Shown here piece after piece: positions 11,501-21,760 of a DNA stretch of 64,000 nucleotides. Under the pieces are notes generated by a model that was not told the origin of the DNA, did not search any database, and saw only the letters and a list, made by a program, of their open reading frames with translations. This DNA comes from Lactarius indigo (lineage: Eukaryota > Basidiomycota > Agaricomycetes > Russulales > Russulaceae): NCBI GenBank assembly GCA_025766275.1, contig JAFKAC010000002.1, forward strand, positions 3,534,001-3,598,000. Direction: 5' to 3'. Position 1 is the first letter of the stretch, and each line of letters begins with the position of its first letter. The position numbers were made by a program, and so were the translations under genes.

Positions 11501-13418
11501 GGGCGAGTGGCTTATCTGGTAGTTCGCTTGCATGAGGTGGGGGCTCAAAGACGTGTTTAAATCGAGCACGAAGCTCTGTTTCTTTTGAGAGTAGCAGCTC
11601 GTCTTTCATTAGGGTGTTAATACGATCTCGGATAGCTGCTAAGATGTCCGTACAGTTCACGGCATGTTGGGTTCGTTTCTTTAACAAGTCATAGGATTGA
11701 TGTCGATCTGTTACAGTACAGGTGCGTTCGGAGTAATTACAAACTATTTTGTTGATAGTCAAAAATGGAAGTCCAAGTATTAGGGGCATACAAAGCCCTG
11801 GTGCGATGACAGCGTGGAGAGGATGCGATACGAAGAGGCCGTCCAGGGAGGCCGGCTGGATGGTGACATAGTGTGTGATGTCTTCCGGGGGCTTTGTGGC
11901 ATCAATGGCCACTGCGATCTGTTCTGGCTGACTAAGAGGTAGTTTGGGCAGTTTGAGACGATCAACAACATCAGGTCTTATGAGGACCATGTGTGCTCCG
12001 CTGTCGATGAGAGCGTTCGCTTTTACCCGAAGATGATCTAGTGGGTTTGTTAACAAACAGAACCAGGTAAGGTGTTTTCCTTTGAGGGGAGGTGGCACGC
12101 TTACCGACGCCAGGCTGGTTTCAGAATGTTCGGTGCTACTGTCCCCTGTCAGGGACGACGACGTTGGGAACACGGCGGCCACGAGATCCGCGGGAGTAGA
12201 GGCGTTTATGTTCTCGGTGATGGAGGCAACAGGTGCTGGACAAGCTGCCGTTTTGGCGTTCTTTGCTTTTATAGCGTCCTGCAGGGTGCGTGGCTTGTAG
12301 TCCTTTCCAGACAACGTTACGGTACACTTGTCGGCGCGATGTCCCACATAGAAAACGCGGCACTTCAGACATCCTTCGTGATCATGCAGTAACCGGCGTT
12401 CATCATCGGTCAGTTTGGGTGGAAAAAGGCCGGGTACCGAGTTTGTCGAGACGCTACTTCCGCGTGTGAAGTCATTGCGGCCATTAGATGAGGGGTATTG
12501 CGATCGAGTCCCGATGTTTTGGCGTTTCGTCCTGTTTTTTGTTTCCCAGAAGTCTGCCATACGCTTCCGTTCGTTTTGTCGACGATTATCAACATTTCGG
12601 ATTTTTGCCATCCATTTGCGGAGATCTGTTTCCGCATTGATGTTTTCGTCGGTCGCAATAACACGCAGTTCTTCATCAAGGGCAGTCTCCAGTTGTGTCC
12701 TCAGTTGGTCGTCATTCATGTGTGACTTTGTGTTGCGAAGGGAAACGTTGTACGATAGTATTTTTGCAGCCCATACGTCGAACTTTTGGGATGGGTCGAG
12801 ACGGGAGTTCAACATTTCGGTGCGGACGCTCTGTTCCCAGTTTGCAGGTAACCATTGCTGCCGGAATTCCTTCATGAATTCGGCAAACGTCAATTTTATG
12901 AGGCGCTCACTGTCCTCCTGGGCCCAATTGTAGATGAGATCATTTTCGAAACAGCCTATGATGCGTGTGACCTTTACGTCATCGGATACGCCATCTTTGG
13001 CGTTGAGAAAATATGTCGAACAATGGTTTTCGAAGTCTCGAACAATCTTCGGAGTGATCTCACCATCCGTTAGGATCGGGGGACGTGAGAGGATAGGGTG
13101 TGACACGGTTGCCATCTTTTGATCTGACATCACGTTACGAATGTGTTGGATAATGATAGCGTCGTCAGAAGAGTCTGGGTCTGTGTGGCTCGATAAAGAG
13201 GGTTCGTCGGGAAGATCTGAGGGCGGTGCTTCAGTAGGAGGGTTGGTGGTAGGCGTCTCGGTAGGAGGATTGACAGTGGGGATCTTGTTAGGAGTTTCGG
13301 TAGAGGGATCAACGGAGGGAGTCCCAGTAGGGGGATTTGCGTCAGAAGATTTCGTTGGGGAAGGAGGACGCTTCTGTACACGTTTGGAATGGCGGGTGGC
13401 CAACATTTTAGAAGACAT
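8589..13418 (-). pseudogene. gag-pol: Retrotransposon Gag-Pol polyprotein, one frame broken by two in-frame TGA codons
   Basis: The frame opens with ATG at 13416-13418 and stays in one register to 8589, about 1610 codons. In order: a Thr/Pro-rich N-terminus; Gag; a zinc-knuckle-like CLKC...HRADKC; an aspartic protease with ALIDSGAH near 12020; reverse transcriptase with the active-site box YIDD near 11010; RNase H (TDASD, KELLAI, TDHKT); integrase with an HxxxxH and CxxC zinc-binding region near 9870, DFIG as first catalytic Asp, SDRD as second and the Glu in GASERTN; and a chromodomain (FWVDKIVDERRRG, YLVRWRGEG, WLPSRELED). TGA at 11310-11312 replaces what is probably the Trp of a PRWVNDYR-type motif; TGA at 9651-9653 lies in integrase and probably replaces an Arg CGA codon. 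No frameshift was seen. The element may rely on other copies. Confidence 0.9.
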
Positions 13419-13644
13419 TTACGCGAAGAAGGGGAGGCAAGACAGTACAGAGATATCATTCACAGGACGTTGCAGGGTGAAGTTTGAACTTCCGGGACAA
13501 TAGTTATTCTCAGGGCAGTAGAAGCGTGTAAGAGAGAGAGCGCGCAGTTCCAGAGAGGAAGAGACAGAAATTTGGGGGGAGGAATCGCGTGGTGGGAGAA
13601 GAGGATGATAGGGCGGGGTCGCTTGGCAAGATGTTCAAAAAAAG

Positions 13645-13935
13645 TGGAAGCCCGCTGAGTAGGGCGGACGACACTTAAGCTCAAACAGGGGCAGAACAGG
13701 AACCAAGCGTGGTTATTCAGACACAGGAAAGATCTCGTGATACGCGTATAAGAGAAAAGTAAAAGGGAGGAGAAGAAAGGGAAGATAAAAGATAATCTCT
13801 AGGGCGGCTTTAGCAGGGGTTTATATACGGCCATGGTTGTATTCCAGAGTCGTTGTCAGTTGTTTGTCGGCGTGAGCAGGTGATTGTCGACGTGAGCAGG
13901 TGATTGTCGGTACATGAGTAAGCGGTAGGCTTGCA
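13645..13935 (-). repeat. 5' LTR of the retrotransposon (promoter copy)
   Basis: Same 291-bp sequence as the 3' LTR. The TATA-like element lies at 13820-13827. The leader between this LTR and the Gag ATG at 13418 does not begin with the TGG expected of a tRNA-type primer-binding site. Confidence 0.95.
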
Positions 13936-13940
13936 CCATG
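13936..13940. repeat. Target-site duplication, right copy (ccatg)
   Basis: Five bases directly outside the 5' LTR, identical to 8228-8232. Confidence 0.9.
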
Positions 13941-14160
13941 TTCCCCATTGCAGACTTTGTAACCTCCATGCAGTTGGGTAAGGTAAGGATAAAGGTTGCA
14001 ATAAGTGGGTGTGTGGGAAAAATAACACGTGAGGTCTATCTTGCCCGGAGCACTGAATCAGGAAGGGGTCTGTCCGCATATGCTTCGGCAGCGACGCCCA
14101 ACATCGTTCCGCCGATATTCACTTTCGATACTTTCCCATTCGTTGAGAAGTATAGCGTCT
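13941..14160. promoter_or_regulatory. Promoter side of the nitrilase gene, right flank of the retrotransposon
   Basis: This 220-bp stretch is all that separates the 5' LTR from the nitrilase ATG. It is the proximal part of the former divergent promoter. LTR transcription runs leftward, away from the nitrilase gene. Confidence 0.55.
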
Positions 14161-15655
14161 ATGTCAGCGTATCCCCCCACACCTACATTTAAGCCGTTCA
14201 ACCTTGCCTTGATCCAGCTTGGTCAGATCGGGACCGACAAAGCGGCGAATCTCAAGCATGCTAGGGACATGATACGCAAGGCTGCCAACGGCGAAGGCAG
14301 GAACAGCAACACTCATGGGAAGCCTGATCTGGTTGTCCTTCCCGTGAGTGCTTCTCTCCCCCCCGTCTATCCCGACGATCGGCCGAAGCCTTGACTCGTG
14401 TCACCCTGTAGGAATGCTTTAATTCGCCATACGGGCATGTGCACTTCCCCGTTTACGCCGAGTCTATTGGGTTCAGAAAGGGCGAGAAATATGACGTCGA
14501 CTCTAGCCAGAGCGAGAGTGTGAAGATGCTCTCGGAGGCTGCCAAAACGGAGGGTGTCTGGCTCTTGGGCGGTCCGTCCGCACTCTCCGTGTTGTCCCCT
14601 GAATCGTGGTGTACATATCTCCCCTCTACAGGCTCTATTCCAGAGAAGGACCCGTCCGATGGTAACGTGTACAATACTTCAACCGTCTACTCACCACAAG
14701 GTACGTCTAGGTCATCATTATCTCTGGTCGGCTCCAACATTCGATCCAGGGGAACTCGTGGCTACCCATAGAAAAGTCCACCTCTTCGACATTGATATTC
14801 TAGGGAAAATAACGTTCAAAGTATCGTGCGTTCGTTACTTGTCGCCACCTATCTCTCACCCGGGCTCAGGAAAGCGAGACGCTGACGGGCGGCTCAACCA
14901 CCAACTTTTTTGACACGGGCGAGCTACCGTCACACCAATTCCTTTTTCACAATTTAATTAAGCCAGGGTCCAGAATTCGCGCGCGTCGGACTCGGTATCT
15001 GTTATGATGTGCGCTTCCCGGAGCTCGCAGCGATCTCAGCGCGTCAAGGCTCGTGAATCTGAAACCTACACCCCTACAATTAAACTGACACCATGCAGGG
15101 TGTCAAGTGTTGATTTATCCTGGCGCGTTTAACATGACGACTGGCCCGCTCCACTGGGAACTGCTACAGCGCGCAAGGTGCGTAGCGAAATGCCTTTGCA
15201 CTCACGTTTTCTTCTGAGCGTTTGGTCCAACTGCAGGGCGGTGGACAACCAGGTCTACTTCTCTATGTGTAGCCCTGCGAGGGACCTTTCTGCAGGATAC
15301 CATGCGGTGCGTTCGCTTTTGACGAATGATACTCCTCACACACATGTAAATCAAATTTTGGCTTCCAGTGGGGCCATTCACTAGTAGTGGATCCAATGTG
15401 CGTTCCTTAAGGCTGGGCTACGAGCGATCAATCACGGCGCTAACGGCGTATAGGGGGTCGAAGCTCGTTGAGGCCGAAGATGGCGAAACGATATTACACA
15501 CGCGGATCGGTGAGTGGCTCCCGTAAACCACGGCCCTCGTGCACCGAACGTACTGTGATACAGACCCGAAGACTTTCAACGATGCCCGAGCAGGAATACC
15601 AGTTACGGTCCAGCGACGCTTTGACGTTTACCCAGATGTCAGTAAGGGTTTGTGA
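14161..15655 (+). CDS. Carbon-nitrogen hydrolase, Nit2 / omega-amidase type
   Basis: Nit2-type enzymes hydrolyse alpha-ketoglutaramate and related omega-amides in cytosol or mitochondria. ATG at 14161 ([10 protein letters not shown]) is followed by [11 protein letters not shown]. The catalytic set is present: Glu in [13 protein letters not shown], Lys in HRKVHLFD, and Cys in [12 protein letters not shown]. Further family blocks are [39 protein letters not shown] and [18 protein letters not shown], ending [13 protein letters not shown] with TGA at 15653-15655. About ten short introns are needed. Two of them, 14919-14973 and 15049-15098, can only be closed in frame with GC instead of GT donors. 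The [10 protein letters not shown] segment usually carries Pro where Leu stands here. The retrotransposon lies 220 bp upstream and may affect expression. Confidence 0.88.
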
Positions 15656-16234
15656 AGGCGACGCACTGAGACCATGTGGGTGTCCCTCTGAATATCACGT
15701 TGTCATATTACCCCTGGATATCCCAGGAAGGCACAGCCTGTGAATTAGCTCTTGTTCTGTTGGTAGCAGTATTTGGAAGCTGTCCTGTGGCGAATCCCCA
15801 TTTGGCGTGAATCTAGCATCGCGCCTGTTGCAAGTCAACTCCAATGGCTGCTAGTTCTCATTTGGATTGTTTCCGACACAAAAAAAAGTCGACGTCGAGT
15901 TATTTCCCGCATCGCAGAGATGTACGGGACCGCTCTTCTAGATTATACTTTGGCTCGGACTCGCCGGAGCGGCTGCTCGGCGGCATGGGTCGCAATTCAA
16001 TAGCACAGCGTTGATAACGTCAGCGTGGCAGTCCAGCTACTAGTATTTCAAGTCACGTACGTGCGACTCTGCGCGCTGTTTACGCATGTTCAACATAGGA
16101 GGGCTTCTCTGATTGGAACATCACCCCGGTGGCTGCTAGGCCTTAGGGCGCGCACCTTCTTAGACTGTGTGAAATTATAAAGTGCTGTCGTTCGTGGTAT
16201 TCCCGCTAAGCTATCCTTTCTCCCGTTCTTTGCC
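15656..16234. other. Spacer between nitrilase and receptor genes
   Basis: No reading frame longer than about 75 codons has any recognisable content. It probably holds the nitrilase terminator and the receptor promoter. Confidence 0.5.
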
Positions 16235-17936
16235 ATGTCTTCACCTGCTTCATTCACCTTTGGTGAACGCCTGGGCCTAATCTTGCTAGCTGAAACGTCC
16301 GCGGTGTCTGCTTGTGCTGTCATCGGCCTCCTGTCGTATATTGCTGTTTGTGGTTCATTTCGTCGAGACTGTTAGCTAGTTAACTGAACTCCCTTCTGTC
16401 CAAAGTATAGTGCCGTCAGTGTCACTCGAGGTTCTTCCATAAGATGGAGACTTAGTAGTCCCGCCGAGGTTTACTTCCTCAACCAGTTAAGCTGGGATCT
16501 TGTGCAGGCAGTGGGTGCGTCATGACGGCGATGGGGGCGGACGGGTCCATTGAAGTTTTTTTTTTCCCATTAGGTGGTCTCATGAATATCAAGTGGGCGA
16601 TAGACGCCGTCCGTACCCACATTTCACCTGGTATTGACTTGTCCCTGATCCGGTCACGGGTGTAGTCTGTGCAACCTGGCTCCTTCTGCTCCGCCCAAGG
16701 TAGAGAGAATATTCGATGTTTTATGTAAGTAAGGATGGTGTTGATATCGCCGTTAGGTGCCATCAAGCATCTCTCCGATGTCGGGGCCGCGCTTTCGTGA
16801 GTAACGAAATATTCGCACAGGTGTCAATCCCAAGGTCTCACCCACACCGTAGGACGTTGGTCGGTTGCTTGCTCTTATGTTCTCACTCTCGCGTGTCCTG
16901 ACCTGCACACGTACGGGCCGACTCGTCGTCTTCAAGATCATTTCACTATATACCCTCAGAACACTATGTTTCTCAAAAGTTATCTTCCAGCCCGACGAAG
17001 AGGAGAAGGCACGCAAGACGAGCTTACGCCGCAGTTTTATCATCGTCGCCTGCCTCTGGAGCGCTGTCGGCCTTCTAGTTGTCGTCAACATAGCTGCTAA
17101 TGGGGCGCATCGCTTCTACGGCCCCGCAGGATATTGTAAGCCCTTCTGCCCTGTGTCGTATGAAGGATCGATTGATTTGACATGGTCACGCAGGGTGCTG
17201 GATTCAGCGCGCGTATTCGGTCCAGCGAACGGCGGCGGACTTTAGTTTTATGTGGGCAACTGCCATATTCAACATCGCGATCTACGCAGTGGTTTTCCTC
17301 TATTTCAGGGGTTACATCACGACAAACGGGTGGAAGATACGCGTGTCGCGTAAACCGAATACTGACAACGTTCTTGGGCCCCTCAAGCAAGCATATGGCC
17401 TGCTTTTGTGAGACCTTCCTCTGTCTCCAATGCCTATTGTTGATGTATCTCCGCCCAGCTATCCGCTAGTCTACATCTTCAGCGTGAGTGTTGTGTTGTA
17501 ATGTAGCTCAGCTCTCGTGCCCATTTACACTGCGCCACAGGTTCTGCCATTGTCAGCAGTGCGCTATAGCAGCTTCGCACATCATGACGTTCCTTTCGAG
17601 GTCACAGTGTTTACCGATATCATCTACCTTTCCTCTGGTCTACTCAATGTCCTCCTTTTCTCTATCACGCGTCCGTTCCTGCTTCCACATGACCTACCAA
17701 AACCCGACTCTGTGTCAGACATCGTGATATCCCATGGCATCACGATCGCCAATTCCCCACATAAGGATAGCGCTCAAGGACATGAATCATATCAATGGCC
17801 CCGTTCCGAATCTCCGGTTAGTCACATTCAATCTGATTCCACTGACGAGGCGAGCACGGAAGAATCTGAGGTGCCATGGTATGGCGCTGAGAAGCTGGGG
17901 ACGATGAACGGGAGATCGCATTCGCTAGATGTTTAG
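16235..17936 (+). CDS. Seven-transmembrane G-protein-coupled receptor, Git3/cAMP-receptor-like
   Basis: Plasma-membrane receptor of the large basidiomycete family related to glucose-sensing Git3 and slime-mould cAMP receptors; the ligand is unknown. From ATG at 16235 the exons read MSSPASFTFGERLGLILLAE and TM1 (VSACAVIGLLSYIA), then YFLNQLSWDLVQAVG-GLMNIKWAIDA, PGSFCSAQGAIKHLSDVGAALS, a helix in RSFIIVACLWSAVGLLVVVN followed by HRFYGPAGYWCWI, FMWATAIFNIAIYAVVFLYF, YPLVYIFS, and the last helix FTDIIYLSSGLLNVLLFSITR. The C-terminal tail, about 85 residues, is hydrophilic and rich in Ser, Asp and Glu (STDEASTEESE). Eight or more introns, mostly 45-60 bases, are needed; the splice between 16790 and 16870 and that near 17505-17540 are the least certain. 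Stop TAG at 17934-17936. Confidence 0.8.
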
Positions 17937-18169
17937 AGCGTATTACAGTAATTAGTATAGTCGTGGCGGTGTTCTACACATTGTATACGCATGTTGTCGG
18001 ACCGAGGTGTTGTATTTGTCAGCGGGAAACGAAACCACTCGAAATTTCTGGCGTGTTCCATCACTTTCTTTATCGGAAGCTGACGTACAGCCTGTGCCCT
18101 TCACCGCCTTTACCCTTCTCATTTTCCTCGCTTTCCCTCTAACCTCTCTCTCTACACAACACCATCACA

Positions 18170-19659
18170 ATGGTCAAGGAAACGTATGTCCTTAATGTCC
18201 CGTAATTTCCCCCCGCTCATCCCGGCTCCCAGAAAATACTACGATCTCCTTGAAGTACAACCCGATGCCTCAGAAAGTGACCTGAAGAAGGCGTACCGGA
18301 AAAAGTAAAAAAATGGTTCCCTCTCGTCACAGCAGTAGCTGACCGACTGAGCCGTCCACAGAGCATTACGGTTACATCCCGACAAAGGTGGCGACCCTGA
18401 GCTTTTCAAAGAAGTCACCCATGCGTACGTGACGTATACCCTACAGCCAACTTGTAAGCATCGCTTGCTAATCTGTGCCTGTCTCAGATACGAAGTCCTA
18501 TCCGACCCACAAAAGCGTAGTATCTATGATACAAGAGGAGAGGCGGGACTCTCAGAATCTGGTGGCATGGGTGGCATGGACCCCCAGGTGCGTGGCCTCC
18601 GCGCAGATCCTGTGCAGGCCCAAGACTGATGCCATCATTTTTTTTTTCCTTTCAGGATCTGTTTAGTCAACTATTTGGTGGCGGCGGCTTCTTTGGCGGC
18701 GGCGGCGGCTCGCGAAATCAGGGGCCACGGAAGAGCAAGGATCTCGTCCACCGGGTAAATGTATCCCTGGAGGACCTGTACAAGGGCAAGACAACCAAGC
18801 TAGCCCTGACACGTAACGTTATCTGTCCGAAGTGCGACGGCAAAGGTGGGAAGGACGGCGCTGTGCGGCAATGTGGCACCTGTCAGGGCCGTGGAGTGCG
18901 CATTACGCTGCGTCAGATGGGCCCTATGATCCAGCAGCTCCAGCAGCCGTGTGACGAATGCTCTGGAACCGGCGAGATTATCAACCATCGCGATAAATGC
19001 AAGACCTGCAACGCGCGCAAGGTGGTTTCCGAGAAGAAGATGCTCGAGGTACACGTCGACAAGGGCATGAAGGGGGGGCAGACGATCACCTTCGCCGGCG
19101 AGAGTGATCAGGCTCCTGGGGTGGTTCCCGGTGATGTCGTCATCGTCATCGAAGAAAAGCCCCACGAGCGGTTCAAGCGTAACGACAACAACCTCGTCAC
19201 CGACGTCGAGATTGACCTTCTGATGGCGCTTGGAGGTGGTCAATTTACAATCAGGCATTTGGATGACCGAGTGTTGGTGGTGTCCATAGCGCCGGGCGAG
19301 ATCGTGAAGCAAGGTATGTGTCCAAGTCGGGCGTTTGCATGACACGACCTGATATTTCCGACGCCACAGACGACATGAAAGTTGTTCATGGTCAGGGTAT
19401 GCCATCACAACGGCACCACGAGTTGGGTGACCTCTACCTCAAGATGTCGATCAAGTGGCCCGAACACATTGACCCCGATAAGATACACCTTTTAGAGCAA
19501 GTTCTCCCACCACGCAAGCCGCTACCCAAGTTCCCGAAGAGCGTTCTCGTTGAGGAAGTAGAGATGTCCGATGTAGATCCGCGGCAAGAACGGGTGATGC
19601 AAGAAGATGTTATGGAAGAGGACGATGCAGAACCCCGTGTACAATGTGCGAACCAGTGA
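18170..19659 (+). CDS. DnaJ/Hsp40 co-chaperone, class A (Ydj1/DNAJA type)
   Basis: Stimulates Hsp70 ATPase activity and delivers unfolded clients. Exon 1 is tiny (MVKET); the J domain follows with KKAYRKKALRLHPDKGG, including the essential HPD. Then come a Gly/Phe-rich linker (LFGGGGFFGGGGG) and four Cys-x2-Cys motifs of the zinc-binding region: CPKCDGKGG, CGTCQGRG, CDECSGTG and the degenerate CKTCNARK. Substrate-binding beta domains run from LEVHVDKGMKGGQ to DLYLKMSIKWP. The protein ends CANQ, a CaaX box of the farnesylated type, as in Ydj1 (CASQ), so membrane tethering is expected. About five introns; the longest exon is about 18656-19313. Near-canonical length of about 400 residues. Confidence 0.93.
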
Positions 19660-19899
19660 TGCATGTATTATAATACGGGGTTTTTATTTGGTCGCTGTCA
19701 TTCCATATGTATTGTCTGCTCGTCATTCTTTCCCCTGCTTACCCTACGTTGTCACCGATTTCGACCCCGCCGTAGCACGCACGCTCATATAGATCCTTTT
19801 CCTGTGCCATTCCTCGGATCAAAAAATTTACAATACACACTGATATGCTACCAAATGACCACAGTGAATGAATGAACCCTCAGAAAACAGGAAAATGGA

Positions 19900-20662
19900 T
19901 CAGCTTTCCCACCGTGTCTGCGCGGCAATGGTGAGATCAACAACGTGTGGGAGGGGGGAAAATACCTGAGGGTCTAACTTGAACGCTTCGTACATGTCCC
20001 TGTTGAAGAAGCTGACCTCAGTTTCATTCTCTGTTAACAAGGCGAGGCATGGATATCTCGGGTGTCAGTCGCACTGGGTACGAGGAAAGATCGACGGGCT
20101 GCACACACCGAAACCAGATTCTACTAATGTTTTGCTCTCGTCAGAAAAGATCCAGTCGTCATGGTCGAGATTGATGATGAGGTTGGTGGTCTGGGTACCG
20201 TCACATAAAGTCAGCGCACGCTTAAAGGATCTTCTTTTCGCCCATAACCCCATACCTTCGCCCCGTGCGCTTGCGTGTACAACTTCAAGGTGTCTACGCG
20301 GACACATGCGCAATCGGAGGGTGACGCGTCAGTGTACTTCTTTCTTAGAAGAACGAGTGTGGCAGAGGGGATTCAGACCAAGGGACGCAGAGCGATAAGG
20401 CTTCCACCCGGGTTGGGTCTGGATGGCTATTTGGGCACCAGGCCAGAGCCCAGGGTAAGCGAGCGGAGCGAACGAGTGAGTGGTAGGTTCCTCCTTCCTC
20501 ACCATCGCGTACTATTGTTTTGAGATTTCCGATCGTCGTCGTTTCGAGATTGATGTCGCGCAGTACGAGACTGCGCTCTGTACGAAACTCGAACGATTTA
20601 ATTACGCGCACGGTAATTATGGCGGATGTCTTTGGCCGGACGAGATTGGTAGTGAGCGACAT
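19900..20662 (-). CDS. UPF0538 family protein (human C2orf76 / yeast Aim29 homologue)
   Basis: Small conserved eukaryotic protein of unknown function; yeast AIM29 mutants show altered mitochondrial inheritance. From ATG at 20660-20662 (MSLTTNLVRPKTS) exons give IITVRVIKSFEFRTERSLVL and LETTTIGNLKTIVRD, then AIQTQPGWKPYRS, TLKLYTQAHGAK, TTNLIINLDHDDWIFSD with ESKTLVESGF, ENETEVSFFNRDMYEAFK and DPQ-TRWES before TGA at 19900-19902. The ETEV-FF-YEAFK-P-W end is the family signature. The splice between RSASLG and TLKLYT (about 20300-20400) is uncertain. It is transcribed toward the DnaJ gene; the two ends lie about 240 bp apart. Confidence 0.8.
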
Positions 20663-21099
20663 GATAATCAATATTAAGTCTGATCTCATCCTAATTTGTA
20701 GAACAAAGTATATTCCGCATTCCGTAACAAGTACACTCTGGGTAGATTCTGTGCCACGGATCGGGACCACAGTTATCAAAATTTCCTATTGCTGGTTCTC
20801 GCTGGGTCGTGTTCTGCTACTACTAGATCAGAATGAGGATCGATGTCACTGAAGCCCGAGCATATCCCTCGATAGCGACGACTGTCGAACTGGGTGGGAA
20901 CCGCCCTCTACGCCTACCGTTGAAATTTGTCCCGCCGTCGCTTGCGGTGCCGTCTTCGACCTCGCATTTTCGGCGTTTTCTGCTCGCCGCAGGGTCCGGA
21001 CGAAACCCGACCTTGTAAAGACTGCAATCGTCTACGTCCCAACTGGAGCCCAAGTGTTTGTTAATGATGCTTAATACCTTCAGAAGACCGAAGTTTCTT

Positions 21100-21760
21100 G
21101 AGCGCGTCTTGGACTCTCTCGTCTTGGTCCCGTTCAGATCTGATGTCTGATTGCATCGAGGGCAACGTGTTGAAGAATGGTGAAGAATTTGGACTTGTAC
21201 GCCTCTGCATGGGTTGTGGCGAATGTCTCAATATCGACAACAACGACAAATCGACAGTGCCCACATACCAATGATAGCGTCCCGAATAACTTCACACGGC
21301 TCCCGAGTTGACCTGAACGTGCTCAACGGCCTCCCCAGTGTTTCCAACACAAGTCGGTAGTGGAACTGACCTGGAAACCAATTGTATCCTTTCACGAACT
21401 CAGTCCTTGTCCTCTGAACAATGGGCGAATCAGTACGTCCACATTCCGGAAACTTAGGAACATCGCCCGCGAGCCCCACCCTCGCAATGTTGGGCACCGG
21501 CGTGTTATGTAGCTCACGATACACGCCACCCTCCTTTTGAATCCCCTCACGTTCAGTGCGCCAGAAGTCCTTCAAATAAACCAAGTTTGTGGCTTCAGTG
21601 TCGTCAGCGATGTATCCGAAAGTGGGACGACCAAGAAGCGCTTCGCTATCCCAGACAGCACTTGGTGTGATGAAATACTTGATCTGACCCTCGGGGGTGC
21701 GATCGTTGCGAACGAGGAATTTGTGAAGGTCCGCCTTTGAACCTTCTCCAAATCCGGGTA
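21100..21760 (-). pseudogene. Fragment of a fungal-type FunK1 protein kinase
   Basis: FunK1 kinases are an expanded basidiomycete family of unknown role. An open exon from about 21755 down to 21270 reads GFGEGSKADLHKF, KYFITPSAVWDSEALLGRPT, FGYIADDTEATNLVYLKDFWR, EGGVYRELHNTPVPNIARVG and LETLGRPLSTFRS, which matches the N-lobe of the family. After an intron near 21230-21267, where the catalytic loop (usually LHRDIS-like) is expected, only ILHH followed by unrelated sequence can be read and the HRD is missing; stops appear in the alternative frame. No clear C-lobe (LIDWDL, GTWQFM) was found downstream. Treated as a degenerate copy; a gene with misplaced introns remains possible. Confidence 0.55.

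Larger units (their letters stand above)
8233..13935 (-). mobile_element. Complete Ty3-type (chromovirus) LTR retrotransposon
   Basis: The element is 5703 bp and read on the minus strand. Two 291-bp LTRs (8233-8523 and 13645-13935) begin TG and end CA in element orientation and look identical. They are flanked by a 5-bp target duplication, ccatg, at 8228-8232 and 13936-13940. One long gag-pol frame (13418 down to 8589) encodes Gag, protease, reverse transcriptase, RNase H, integrase and a C-terminal chromodomain; this order and the chromodomain place it among the chromoviruses (Tf1/sushi-like). A purine run, GGGGAGGGG, directly precedes the 3' LTR (plus-strand 8524-8532) and fits a polypurine tract. 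Identical LTRs imply recent insertion. Two in-frame TGA codons interrupt the frame. Confidence 0.96.

Noticed and set aside
12060..12430. Plus-strand open frames opposite Gag
   Set aside because: Antisense shadows of the single gag-pol frame.
20345..20779. 144-codon minus-strand frame as a separate gene
   Set aside because: Its central part is the first coding exon of the AIM29-like gene; the rest reads into leader and introns.
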